Assembly: GCA_025667525.1 (NCBI GenBank)
Contig: CM046879.1
Coordinates: 383,183,039-383,247,038 of the forward strand
DNA: 64,000 nucleotides
From: Glebionis coronaria
Taxonomy: Eukaryota > Streptophyta > Magnoliopsida > Asterales > Asteraceae
Direction of reading: 5' to 3'
In this document: positions 1 to 10,402 of the stretch, piece by piece
Position numbering within the stretch: position 1 is the stretch's first letter
Layout of the letters: the number at the start of each line of letters is the position of its first letter
The notes under the pieces: generated by a model
What the model saw: only the letters and a program-made list of their open reading frames with translations
What the model was told of the DNA's origin: nothing
Databases searched by the model: none
Made by a program: the position numbers and the translations under genes

Positions 1-1022
1 ATTTCTTCAATTTATTTCTTGGACACTGGGCATCCTCGTCAGTGGACAATGGCCTAGGAACAACCTTTAACACAAACCTACAATCAATTAAAACCTTATA
101 ATTCAATCACAAAACTTAACGATTTCCTCTTAACAATTTATTATTCCATATGGGTTAAATTTTACTTTATTCAAATTTCAACAAATTATATACTCAATTC
201 GATATCCTACCTCATTATCCAATACTTACAACCTTATTCTTCGGCCTTGTAAAGGCAATACAATCTCAATATGAATCAACACTTAATTTCCAATCCTATA
301 GCTCTTACAACAACAATTATCAAATGAGTCATTAATATGAAATGACTTGATCATTCAACTAGACTTCTCGGAAAGGTATTAGTGGCATGAGGCTTTTGGG
401 TAATAGTTCCAATAACAGCCTCAAGTGCAACATTCACCCTTTCGATTTCAATTTAAGAATTGGATGACAACGAATCTGATGACATCTTTCCAGGTGATAA
501 CGTTTTGTCAAACTCCACTCTATAAGGAAAGATCGTCATGACATCGATATCAGTTTTAATCTCGTCAATTCTTTTTCAATATCACGATCAACTAATATCT
601 ACATTTCTACGAATATCAACCATTTGTTGGGATCATAAATATCCACAACTTGGTTTAGATCTAGGATAGCTAGAATTCCTACGAGAATAGCTTAGATTAA
701 TTTACTAGGGGAGTTAGGATTTCTTGTGACAATCTACGTCGTATAAATACCTCGTATAAAAATCAAAATAATCATCAAACAATCATGTAATAAAATTACA
801 TCATATGTATATATACATAATCCAAGTTATATATATATTAAAATAACACTTCTCAGTCTTGGCCTTGTCGGTAACTCGGGAATTCTTCGGCACCGTTATA
901 GTCAAAAGATTTTTAGACATTTTTAGAAAAATGTTTATAGTTAAAAGATTTTGAAAAGTTTTATTCAAAACCTTGGTTTTAAAAATCTTTCGTTCCCTAT
1001 AACGAGAGCTCTGATACCAAAC
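1..1022 (-). other. G1 internal leader region, no recognisable protein
   Basis: Non-LTR part of G1 downstream (minus strand) of its LTR. It aligns with G2 13847-15137 and holds the short form of the TA repeat that is hugely expanded in G2. I see no gag, protease or RT motif in any frame; the short open stretches are not supported as genes. It may be a 5' leader or a decayed gag. Confidence 0.6.
1008..1019 (-). other. G1 primer binding site (tRNA-iMet type)
   Basis: The minus strand reads TGGTATCAGAGC three bases after the LTR end (ACAGTT then TGG). This is the standard initiator-methionine tRNA complement used by many plant LTR retrotransposons. It fixes element orientation as minus. Confidence 0.9.
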
Positions 1023-4000
1023 TGTAACACCCCCAAATTCATACAACTCAGTACAGCGGAAGACTAGTTGGTGTTACGGGATAGCACATTACTCACATCA
1101 TAGACAACGCATAAAAATCGCGTCGTTTTAATAATAAATCATTTCCATTCATAAACATCAAAGTTACATCGGTCCCAAGACAGTATATTTCATACAAAGT
1201 TTTACAAAGTATTTGAATGGAAAAATATTGTTTAAGTGCGGGCCATGAATTCTTGTCGTCTTCCCGAGAATTACCTTCAAGTACCTGAGATAAGACATGT
1301 TAAAAGAAAAGGTCAGCGATAACGCCGAGTGAATTCATAGAGTTTGATAAAATCTATCAATATAATATCAGTGTAAAATTATTACTGAAATCATTTTGTA
1401 CAAATCATTTTAATAGGCCATAAAATAGCCAAAGTCATTTTATACAAATCCTTATCGAAAATCATAATATAGGCATTTGCCTTAAAAATGATTATACGAA
1501 TCATTGTCGTTAAAAACACCATACAATACGTTTTGCAACGTTGTATAGATTAAATAAAACCGTTATATGAATATGGTTATAAAAAGCCTTAAAAATCATT
1601 ATACGAGCCAATGTCGTAAAAACGTCATACAATACGTCTTATGACGTTGTATAAAATCAAATAAAAACCGTTATATGAATATGGTTATGAAAACCAAAAT
1701 ACAATCATAATATCAATAGTATGACCCTGTATTGCTAGTCAGGCAATACATCGTAATTCGGAGCGTCTATTATTATTTTGTTAACTTGGATTATTATAAG
1801 CCGCATGACATTGTTAACTTACTAAACCAAAACGGGTAGCTAACCCGATACCAATTTTGCCCATCTAAAGTAGCGTGTCGTCACAAAGGTCACGCTATGG
1901 AAATCTTCTCATACATAAATTCGCTTACCAATCAATGTGGCACGACGGGGATCAACCGTCAAGGCGCGAACTGGGGTGATCGTCCCCAAATAGTACTTTT
2001 AAATGCATAAGCGTCTACCAACTCCCGGTAGTTCACAATTCATGCTAATGGGACTTTTAGTGATATAACCTAACTTTAATAATCCATTTGATTTCATCTA
2101 TCAGGTCCTTTAATCATTTATCGGGTCATACAATCGGGTCATTCAATCATTCGGGTCCAAAATAAATAAACAAACAATCGGGACAAATGGTGTCCTATTT
2201 AATAAAAACTAACATGTTATCTCCGTCGCGGTTTTATAAAACATTTATAAAAACATTTAAAAGAGTGCGAGGCTATGAGCTCACGTTGATGTGGGAAGGC
2301 GGGTTATCGGCAATTCGGACGTACGGTACGTGCTTCAATCACGGAAACCTAGACAAATAATAATCGGTCTTAGACTCATGTCCAATGACTTTATAAAAAT
2401 AACAATTATGTATACATATTATGATTATATATATATGATGATCAAGTGGTTTACATATCCTCATTTACTCATTTTTGTGTTATGTGTCGATAACTTTTAT
2501 ACTAGTTTTCTCGTTTTACCTATTTACGTGTTTTAGGTCCAATAAGCCTATTATAAGTTCTTAACTTATTTTAATCCATTTTGTACTTATATTATCAGTA
2601 CATACACTTTCAAGTTGGGCCCAAATGGGTTAAGCCCAATTATTTCTTTTTACAAGTTTATATCTTATTTAGTCCAATTATTAGTCCAAGTATTAGTCTA
2701 ATATGTTTACTTAGCTCGTTAATGTCCGTATGCCCTATAGTTCGGGTTTTATTGGTTTTTACTTGTTATACATGTCTATATATCAGTATATAAGTTTTGT
2801 AAAGTTTTCATTAGACGGGTCCAACCATCTAAGTTTTATTTAACAAAAACGTTAATGTTACGGCAATAGCCGAAAAAGTCGTAAAAATCATGTTTATAGT
2901 TTTATATCTTATAAAACATAACAAGTTACCATTTTTATAAAATTTACACTTATTTAACCTTTTACATACTTATATAAATAAAATCCATAAGTTAGTGGGT
3001 TTTTATTTTACATTTTATACTATTAAATTTTGAGTGCTTATATAATAGTATTATTCTTTAATTTCCAAAAATCTGATTTTTATCTTCACTTTCACCAAAA
3101 CTTCCATATCTTGAGTTCTATATGGAGATAGAAGCTCAAATTTTTATCACATAAACTAAATGATATGTGCTACATTTAACTCTCCTATAGATACTGTTGA
3201 ATCATCCTTTAAGTATTTTCTAAAAATCGTCCAAAACAGTAACCTCAGATTTATACCCTAAACTTGTTTTGGTCATATCTCACTCATTACAATGATTCCA
3301 TTGCATGGCCAACTCTCACATGTGTACAAGACCCATAGCTTACTTTAAATTCATTCTACTTCATCATTTTATCAGTTTACCATATGGTTCTTTACTGTTT
3401 TATACAGCCATCAAATTTAACCAAGATTTTAACCTTGTTTCATATGGTTTTTCACCTTTTTAATCATGTTTATCAACAACAAATCCCCACATAACATTTT
3501 TATCATCATATAATCATCATATACATATACAATAGGAAATAAAATACATGTTTACATAATCAAATTAACAAAAAGATGAGGAGGACAATCTTTATACCAC
3601 CATGATGATGTAAGTTGTGATCAAAACATGGATTTTGATGGAGAAACTTGTATTGCACCAAGACCATCTTCAAGACCACCATGCTCCATGAACTCCTTGT
3701 GGAAAATCAGCCTTGATATTCCATGGAAACTCCTCCTTGGATGTTATAATCACCACCAATCAATAGGGTTTCAAGAGGGCTTCAACATATGTGTAAATAA
3801 CACATGATTTTGTGGTTGGAATTTATCAAGTGAAGGTGTTGTTTGTGATATATGGGACGGCCAAAAATGGAGTCAAGAGTGAGAGAGAAAGTTTTGTAGC
3901 TTGTTTGCATGTAGGAATGAGAAGTGGTTTAGCATTTGGTGGTTTTGTTGAGTGATGGCTTACCTTGTAAGCTTGTGTGACAAGTGTACACTTCATAAGT

Positions 4001-4590
4001 GAAAACTTGACACCAAGTTAGCTTGGTGGAGTATTGTAGCCGTGGGTTTTGTGGGGGTGGGGCAAGTGTCCCACTTGTCTCATCCCCATTTAATTACGGG
4101 TACTCCTCGATTCTAGTTTCCTCGATTTGCGTGCCCTCGGGTCGTTTTACGAAAAATGTTTTTATAAATTATGAATTTACGGCACAAAACGAATCCAATA
4201 AAAATTGTCTCATCAAAAACGGAGTTCGAAAACGTAAATACGTAATCCTAAGGTTCCCGGTTTAGTCGTAAAGGACGTTAAAATAAAATCGTAAGTCCTA
4301 ATCTCTTCTCGTAAATTCGTGAGTTTATGAACTAACTCAAATTTAAAACTCCAATATAATATTCATGGACAAATTTATTTTCTGAAATGTCGGACTGTCA
4401 CCAAAGACGGTGTATGTAAACGTAAGCACGTAACGTAGAATCCTCCGGTTTAGACGTAGTCGATGCTACTTCAAGACGTAAATCCAAATTTCTTCCCAAA
4501 AATAAGTGAGTTCATATTGTAACATTAAAATAATGTTTTCAAACAAATATTGAGAATAAAATATCGACCATAAATTGACGGATTGTCACA
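1023..4590 (-). repeat. G1 5' LTR (3568 bp)
   Basis: On the plus strand it starts TGTAACACCC at 1023 and ends GGATTGTCACA at 4590, so on the minus strand it is TG...CA bounded. It is collinear with G2's 5' LTR (10403-13846, inverted). It is about 124 bp longer, most of which is explained by an internal 106-bp tandem duplication. No coding sequence is supported; the small open frames here are incidental. Confidence 0.88.
1482..1694. repeat. 106-bp tandem duplication inside the G1 LTR
   Basis: Two imperfect copies starting at 1482 and 1588, each running from CTTAAAAATNATTATACGA to CCGTTATATGAATATGG plus a few bases. The equivalent region of the two G2 LTRs (about 13290-13400 and 41930-42050) has one copy, so the duplication is private to G1. 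Confidence 0.8.
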
Positions 4591-5682
4591 AATTGCTTAG
4601 GCAATGTCCTCGACATGGTTTTTTCGAGTTGTACCAAATCGATACGTTTTACAACGGTCTTAATTTTCAAGAACAAGATTCGTTGACTTCCGCCGTCGAT
4701 GGCAACTTTTTGTGTAAGACTCCGAAAGACGCTTTAATGATTATCGAGAATCGATCCAAGGTTTACTAACTCCGCAACGCACCGAGTGTTGCCAATGTCG
4801 CCAATGTTAGTAGTTCTAATCGCGACATTGAGAGAGTTGATGCGAAAGTCGATAAGTTGACGAATGTGTTTACGTCTTTTCTCATTGAGATGCAAAAGAA
4901 AGACGCTCCCGCTACGGTGAAAGCGGTTGAGGTTTCGTGTACGTTTTGTGGTGGACCTCATAATTATTACGAGTGTGCGGCTACGGATGTCCAAATGTCG
5001 AATGTGAGTGCGTTAAATGGAAACAACAATTTTCAAAATCAAAATAACGCGGGTCCATCACAACAAGGAAATTATAACCAAGGCAACAGTTATAATCAAA
5101 ACCCAAACGATTTTCAAGGAAACAATCAACAAGGAAATTTTTCGAATCAAGGAGGTTATAATCAAGGTCGTAATTTGAATTGGCAAAACCGAGATAACAA
5201 CAACAACCAAAACTCGAGTTTTCAAAACAACGCTAATCAAGGAAACAATTTTTCGAATGGTAATCAAGGAAATTTTCAAAGAAGTAATCAAAACCAAGGG
5301 AACTTTAATGCTAACCAAAATAGTTCGTCAAACGATTTTCAAGAATATATGAAAACGAATGAGGCTAATATGAGACGATTAGAGGGACAAATCGGTACTT
5401 TGAAAAAACGAATTTTCTAACACTTTGAAAGGTCAAAATAATAAAATTGAACAAGGTCAAAGTGAGATTAGAAAGATGTTTTCGGCAATCATGAGCAATC
5501 AAGCGAGTTTGTCTTCGAGTACGTTACCTAGTAACACCGTACCCAACCCGAAGAAACAATGTAAAGCTGCCTTGTCTATTGGAAAAGGTCGTGTGATTAC
5601 CCCTAACCTTGATGGATTTAGAGTTGTTTCTTCCTCTCGACCCTAGACTTCTAAGACGCCTTCATGTTCTAAAGTCGAGGGG
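4591..5682 (+). pseudogene. A gag, C-terminal part (broken)
   Basis: The fragment begins in the middle of the retrotransposon gag domain (frame reads LLRQCPRHGF, then QIDTFYNGLN, then IIENRSKVY), matching B at about 21485-21660. A zinc knuckle of form C-x2-C-x4-H-x4-C lies at 4939-4977 (CTFCGGPHNYYEC). An Asn/Gln/Gly-rich tract follows (about 5010-5340), then a short charged helix-like stretch. Breaks seen: an in-frame TAA at 4767-4769, a frameshift in the A-run near 5405-5412, and a TAG at 5644-5646. Its missing N-terminal part should lie beyond G1. Structural capsid/nucleocapsid role by family; not functional here. Confidence 0.85.
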
Positions 5683-6191
5683 ATGAATGTGGTGACCAAG
5701 GAAAAGAGTGCACACCCTCGTGTACCTCAAATTCCATCCACGGTTCAAAAAGAGAGCTTCATCGACCTCACCAAATTAACCCTTGAAGAAACTTGTGCAT
5801 CGATCCTTCTTAAAAAACCTAAAAGGCGTATGCCGAGAAAGGAAGAGGATCCGGGCCAATTTCTATTACCTTGTGATTTTTCCGAGATTGGGGGATGTTT
5901 AGCCCTCGCCGATTTAGGTGCTAGCATCAACCTTATGCCTCATTCTCTTTGGAAATTAATGAGATTTCCTAGACTTACCCCCACGAACATGACTATCGAG
6001 CTTGCAAATTATACACCGTTAATACCAATTGGAATAGCCGAGGATGTCTATGTTAAAATTGGAAAGTTTTTTTTCCCGCGGATATTGTTATATCCGATTA
6101 CGAGTGTGACCCTAAATGTCCCATTATTTTAGGTCGACCATTTTTATCAACAGCTCGAACCGTAATCGACGTTCACGAGGGGAGACTTACT
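5683..6191 (+). pseudogene. A aspartic protease domain (frameshifted)
   Basis: Retropepsin-like domain of the Athila type. The active-site segment ALADLGASINLMP has its Asp at 5911-5913, followed by a strand-rich stretch around IELANYTPLIPIGIAEDV. The flap and C-terminal half (GRPFLSTARTVIDVHEG) continues in another frame because one base is missing in the T-run near 6066-6073. The family enzyme cleaves the Gag polyprotein during particle maturation. Unlike B, this copy keeps the usual DLGAS active site but is inactive through the frameshift. Confidence 0.85.
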
Positions 6192-7320
6192 ATGAGATAT
6201 GGGGAGGATAAAATGGACTTTTTTACGAGTAAAACCCAAGTGTTTAATGATAATGAAAAAACCAAGGTTTCAAAACCTAATGTTTCTAAACCTAATGATT
6301 TCAAAATGTTCACTTTAGCGGAAAGAATGAGGCTTAATGCATGTTTTGAAAAAATTAAGAAGAACGGTTTTAAAGATGATGATTTTAATGATAAAGAATA
6401 CGTGTACCTAATTCAAAAGGGGATGCGTAAATTTATGGATGAAAAATCACTTTGGGATATATTTAGTGAAACAAATGAAACACTAATTCCGAAGGGTGAC
6501 GTTAGTGCCATCACGACAAAGACCAATATGGGCTCGTCTTCACTACCATCGAAGGACCATGACTTTGAGGCCCCATACTTCTAAATCCATTGAAGTGCCT
6601 CCCACTCCTAGCCCCAAATCCATTAAGGCTAAGGAAGTGTCCCAACCCAATGCAATCTCACCCATCATAGAAATGTCACCTAAGCATAGCCCAAAGGCTT
6701 GTAAGACCATGGTTGTGACTCTCGAGAAATCCACTCGAGAACTTGCTCACATCGACACTTTCTTTGATGGCAATGATGATTTTTCCGAGATCGAGCATAT
6801 ACTTGCTAATCCGCCATCCATCTTCGAGGATTTACCCTTTGACAAATCTTCAAATGAAGAGGACGATCTCATGTCGGAAATTTCTTATGATGATGAGAAT
6901 GACGACACTTTTACAACGTACTCGAATTCTGTATACGAACCTATTTTTCATCATAACCCCATTTTTGATGATGAATTCGAGAACGTTGATGACCATATCG
7001 TCGATCCTCCTTCGTTTTACGATTGTCATGATGAAGAATTCTTTAAGGATGTCGATGAATTTCTCGCTATAGACACAAGTCCCATTCTCGAGGAGTTACC
7101 TTATAAACACTCCTCATTTGAGAATGACGTTTACCACATTCGTGAGGATCTAACTTATCAACGATCCCCACAAAAGAATGATGGTTTCGTGCTTGATCGT
7201 GATCTCTTCGAGAGTGTTTCTAAAATCATCAAAGAGGGGAATGACAAACCATGGTTTGACAAGCCTATCTATGACGAAGAAATCGATGAGATCAACGTTC
7301 ATGAAGATACGAGTATGTAG
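6192..7320 (+). pseudogene. A acidic spacer region between protease and C-terminal module
   Basis: Two overlapping frames (6192-6584 and 6496-7320) are joined by a frameshift near 6545-6585. The first half is Lys-rich (AERMRLNACFEKIKKNGF). The second has Pro/Ser-rich repeats, then a strongly acidic stretch with many Asp, Glu and Phe residues (SNEEDDLMSEISYDDENDD). I recognise no enzyme domain. In B the corresponding interval is much shorter (about 34390-34605), so A carries several hundred extra codons here. Function unknown; it sits exactly where RT would be expected in a full Athila element. Confidence 0.6.
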
Positions 7321-7934
7321 ACCCCGAGGGGGCGGTGTTCTTTATTGATCAACGTTTTGAGAACTTATATAATCCGCCACCCCCTCCCACCAATGACTTC
7401 AATGTGAGGATATTTAGCGCGACTAATTTTGAATTTGACACGCCAAATATTTTCGACATTATTCAATCAGGTTTTCAAAAAGAGTTTTTAAACGATGAAA
7501 AAGGAAAGGATTTTAAAAATGTTTTAAAAGATTTTTCTACAAGTTTAACTCCGTCATCACTGCATTTTATGAGTGCTACCACCTCGTCTACTCCTTTTGA
7601 CGATGGTGTGTGTGGATCTAGTGTGGGGGAAGCCCCTTATGTTCCCTCACATTTCTCCACCGAGGACGAGATTTACGATCCCGGAATTGCTTGTAAAGGG
7701 AAATCTCGGTCTTCCACCGATGCAATAAATGGAAATTGTATCTATTTTCTAGGTGTGAGTCTACCTCGAGTAGCTCATTATTTTGACTTACCCATTTCCC
7801 CACCTTTCTACTTCTCATCTCTTTTCTTCTACCCCTTTGGGGTTTTACTATCAGTTGAAGTAGCGTTGTTTCGTCTTTCATCCGAAAACAAGGACGCTAT
7901 CTTCGACCCCGGTATACGTATATCGGGTTTTTAA
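7321..7934 (+). pseudogene. A conserved C-terminal module of unknown function
   Basis: Open frame that aligns residue by residue with the end of B's polyprotein (about 34606-35221). Shared blocks include DERF-like FFIDQRFENL, NVRIFSATN, PNIFDIIQSGF, LKDFSTSLTPSS, SVGEAPYVPS, KGKSRSSTDAINGN and AIFDPGI. The frame is off by one from the preceding spacer (break near 7300-7320), after which YVDPEG-type sequence matches B again. There is a hydrophobic Phe/Pro-rich patch near the end (LPISPPFYFSSLFF). I do not recognise the module; it replaces pol in this family. Confidence 0.75.
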
Positions 7935-8417
7935 AGTACTCCATGTACTTTTGGGCATTCTTTATCATGTAAGCCCCACCAAAAATGACCAAACCATTAT
8001 TATCCCTAAATGATCACATTTATAGGGATCCGAGTCGAGCTTTTGACTCGATTATCAAAAACAAGGTGCCTCGTGGGGGATTCTCATGCTTATCCTTGTA
8101 AATATATTGCTTTCTAATAGTGTAACGAGGGGACTTGTGCTCTTCCAATCTTTGTTCCGTGGTTATTTGTGATTGTGATTTATTAGGTTCATCGTCATCA
8201 TTGAAGCCTCTCGTGTTTGTTTTACGGATCACTCGAGCTTCGATCGTTGCCTTTAGAGATTCCAATATCCGATGATATCCTTTTATGTTCTAACGATTAT
8301 CTTATTAGCATAATTCATAAATGGCTTTTAGGTTATTCGTTTTACCCTTTCCATGCTCAAGATTAAGCATTCGACTTCGTCTCTAGTATGGGGGTGTTTT
8401 CACCCCTAGACTCAAAA

Positions 8418-8450
8418 CATTGAGGACAATGTTTAGTTTTAGTATGGGGG
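8418..8450 (+). other. Hairpin plus internal purine tract, upstream copy (A)
   Basis: CATTGAGGACAATG (8418-8431) is a perfect 5-bp stem with a four-base loop, followed ten bases later by AGTATGGGGG. The same module occurs in B (35712-35743) and, on the minus strand, in C (25725-25759). Confidence 0.7.
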
Positions 8451-9762
8451 TGAGTAGATACTTCACCTTGCTTACATCACCACGTAATCCAATTTTCATC
8501 ATTTTGTTATCATTTTATGCAATATAAGGCTAAAAATGGCCAAATTTTAAAATTTTTCGTATTTTTCATAAGTGTTTAAGACACGAATGTAGCTTTTTCG
8601 ATGGAGAGAATAAGAGTAATTTTTGACTCGATCGTGCGTTTTGAGCACTTAGCTTCGATTCCCTAACTTTTTAGGCTAAGTCTCTTAAATGAGGACGAGA
8701 AATGATAGAGTTATTAATAAGTCTTGTAATCTTTCACGATCTCATGTGTAGTAATTATTAGCTTATTCTCCCCACGCTTTTGTATAATAAATTGTTAATA
8801 AATATTGATTTAGCGATTTATTCACTATTGTTGGTTTCTAATTTGTTTTAGTAGCTTCCATGTAATTAAATTGGGAAAACATTAAGGTATCGCCAGCGTC
8901 ACGGTTTTGAAGTATTGGCACCCGAATAATCGAAAGCTTCACTTAATAATAAGATTTCAAGTGCTCACCTAAATTAAGCAAAAATTTGAAGCTCACAAGG
9001 CCGAAAAATCTATGCCCAAATTGAAAGTGAATTATGCCTTAATCTTTGAAGCTTTAAAGATCCAAAATTTGCCTTGACGTGTGGATATACGTCTTTGGCC
9101 ATAATAAAACCACCGATGATGGCGGATAATAAAAGGAAAGGCAAGACCGAAGTCATAATAAAAGCTCCATGGCGGAGTTGAATAAAAGATGGAGGTAAAC
9201 CTATAATAATAAGGCCCTTCCGTTAGGGGGCGTATGAAAGTCTTGGTAATAAGTCTCATGTTCAAAACAGTTATAAACCGTGTTTATCGATCCTTCTTGT
9301 TGACTTAATTTTTTGACATCGTTGTCAATTAGGGTGAATTATTAATTCGATGATTTTGGTTACACTGTTAAAACTCTATTTTTAGACTTAATCTATATTC
9401 ACGCATAAGTCAATGATATATCCTCGTGATCATTAAGACAAAATAAAATATAAGAGATACCAAGTAGGAATAAGGGAGTTTAGGTTCATAATTAACACTC
9501 ATGAGATATGATTGTGTTGCTAACTTTTAATAACAATAACCTCGTTACACGCTTAGCATGGAATTGGGTGAAAATCGAGGACGACGAAATTATTTCTAAC
9601 GAAGCATTCACGTGTTCTTGTTCTATGATCCTAAAAGTCACTTTTTTGTGATGAAAACAATACATTATGTCTAAAACCCATGTATTAGTTTATTTAAGTT
9701 TACGTTTTAAATAAATGTCATCATAAAATGAATTTTGGAAGTGCTATGATACTTAATTCTAG

Positions 9763-9801
9763 CATTGCATGGGGACACGGTAATGGTTTAGTATGGGGGA
9801 G
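9763..9801 (+). other. A polypurine tract with preceding stem-loop
   Basis: A decayed CATTGCATG-loop-CACGGTAATG stem-loop (from about 9763) is followed by AGTATGGGGGAG ending directly at the LTR start TGATGAGAC (9802). Purine-rich tract next to the 3' LTR is the expected plus-strand primer. Confidence 0.85.
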
Positions 9802-10402
9802 TGATGAGACTACAATTATACATAGTCTCATCGTCCAAATCGGGCTTAAAATGCTTAAAAATGTCATAAAATACCCAAAATATGCTTGTGTTTGTTCATT
9901 GTGTATTTTAGGTACGGATATCGTGAATTCACCAAAAGAGAACAAGAATCAAGCAAAAATGAACACGGGAAACGAAGCAGCACAAAGAACCGGACTCGAA
10001 CAATGAATTCCCAAAGAAGTCCTTGCAGTTTTGAAGATTTCAAGATTGGTCCCTCATCTTTTGAAGACTTGTCACTTTATACCTTGTAAAACCTCAAAAT
10101 TACATGTGGGTCCCTAAAATTTCAAGAATGAAAGAAAAGCCCTTGAAATATGCCAAAGTTGCATGAGTGGTCCTTAATCAAAGTTATTACATTATTTGGG
10201 CCAAAATTGACAAATGGTACAAACTTGATATCAAAGGAATGGAGAGTATTTGGTGCTGAATCTTGGAATGACAAAAGTTTGTGAGCATAGGGACTATTTA
10301 TGCCAGACAACAAAACTTACCCACCCAATACCATGTTGACACCTCACCCAAACCACCCATTTACCCATATACCCGACCCAACCAATACATCCCAACCCAC
10401 TA
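9802..10402 (+). repeat. A 3' LTR, first 601 bp
   Basis: Starts TGATGAGACTACAATTATAC immediately after the purine tract and matches the start of B's LTRs. It is cut at 10402 by G2; the last five bases CACTA are the target duplication. The rest resumes after G2 at 42501. Confidence 0.88.
10398..10402. repeat. G2 target-site duplication, left copy (CACTA)
   Basis: CACTA just before the G2 LTR start TGTGACAATCC. The identical CACTA follows the G2 3' LTR end at 42496-42500. Confidence 0.9.

Larger units (their letters stand above)
1..4590 (-). mobile_element. G1: long-LTR Ty3/gypsy-like element, 5' part, reverse orientation
   Basis: Seen: a 3.57 kb LTR (1023-4590) followed on the minus strand by an iMet-type primer binding site and about 1 kb of internal sequence that runs off the left edge. 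The whole stretch matches 10403 to about 15137 (G2) in inverted orientation. The minus-strand LTR begins TGTGACAATCC and ends GGTGTTACA. Its right edge at 4590 cuts a gag reading frame of element A, so G1 inserted into A. The family looks like Tekay-type chromoviruses because of LTR length and primer, but no coding domain is present to prove it. Confidence 0.85.
7935..9801 (+). other. A 3' untranslated region
   Basis: No gene. It is clearly alignable with B 35222-37130 over most of its length, for example the block CGCCAGCGTCACGGTTTTGA near 8893 and again near 36208. It contains three AGTATGGGGG purine tracts (8385, 8441, 9790), two of them preceded by CATTG...CAATG-type hairpins. Small open frames in either strand are not conserved as protein. 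Confidence 0.75.
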
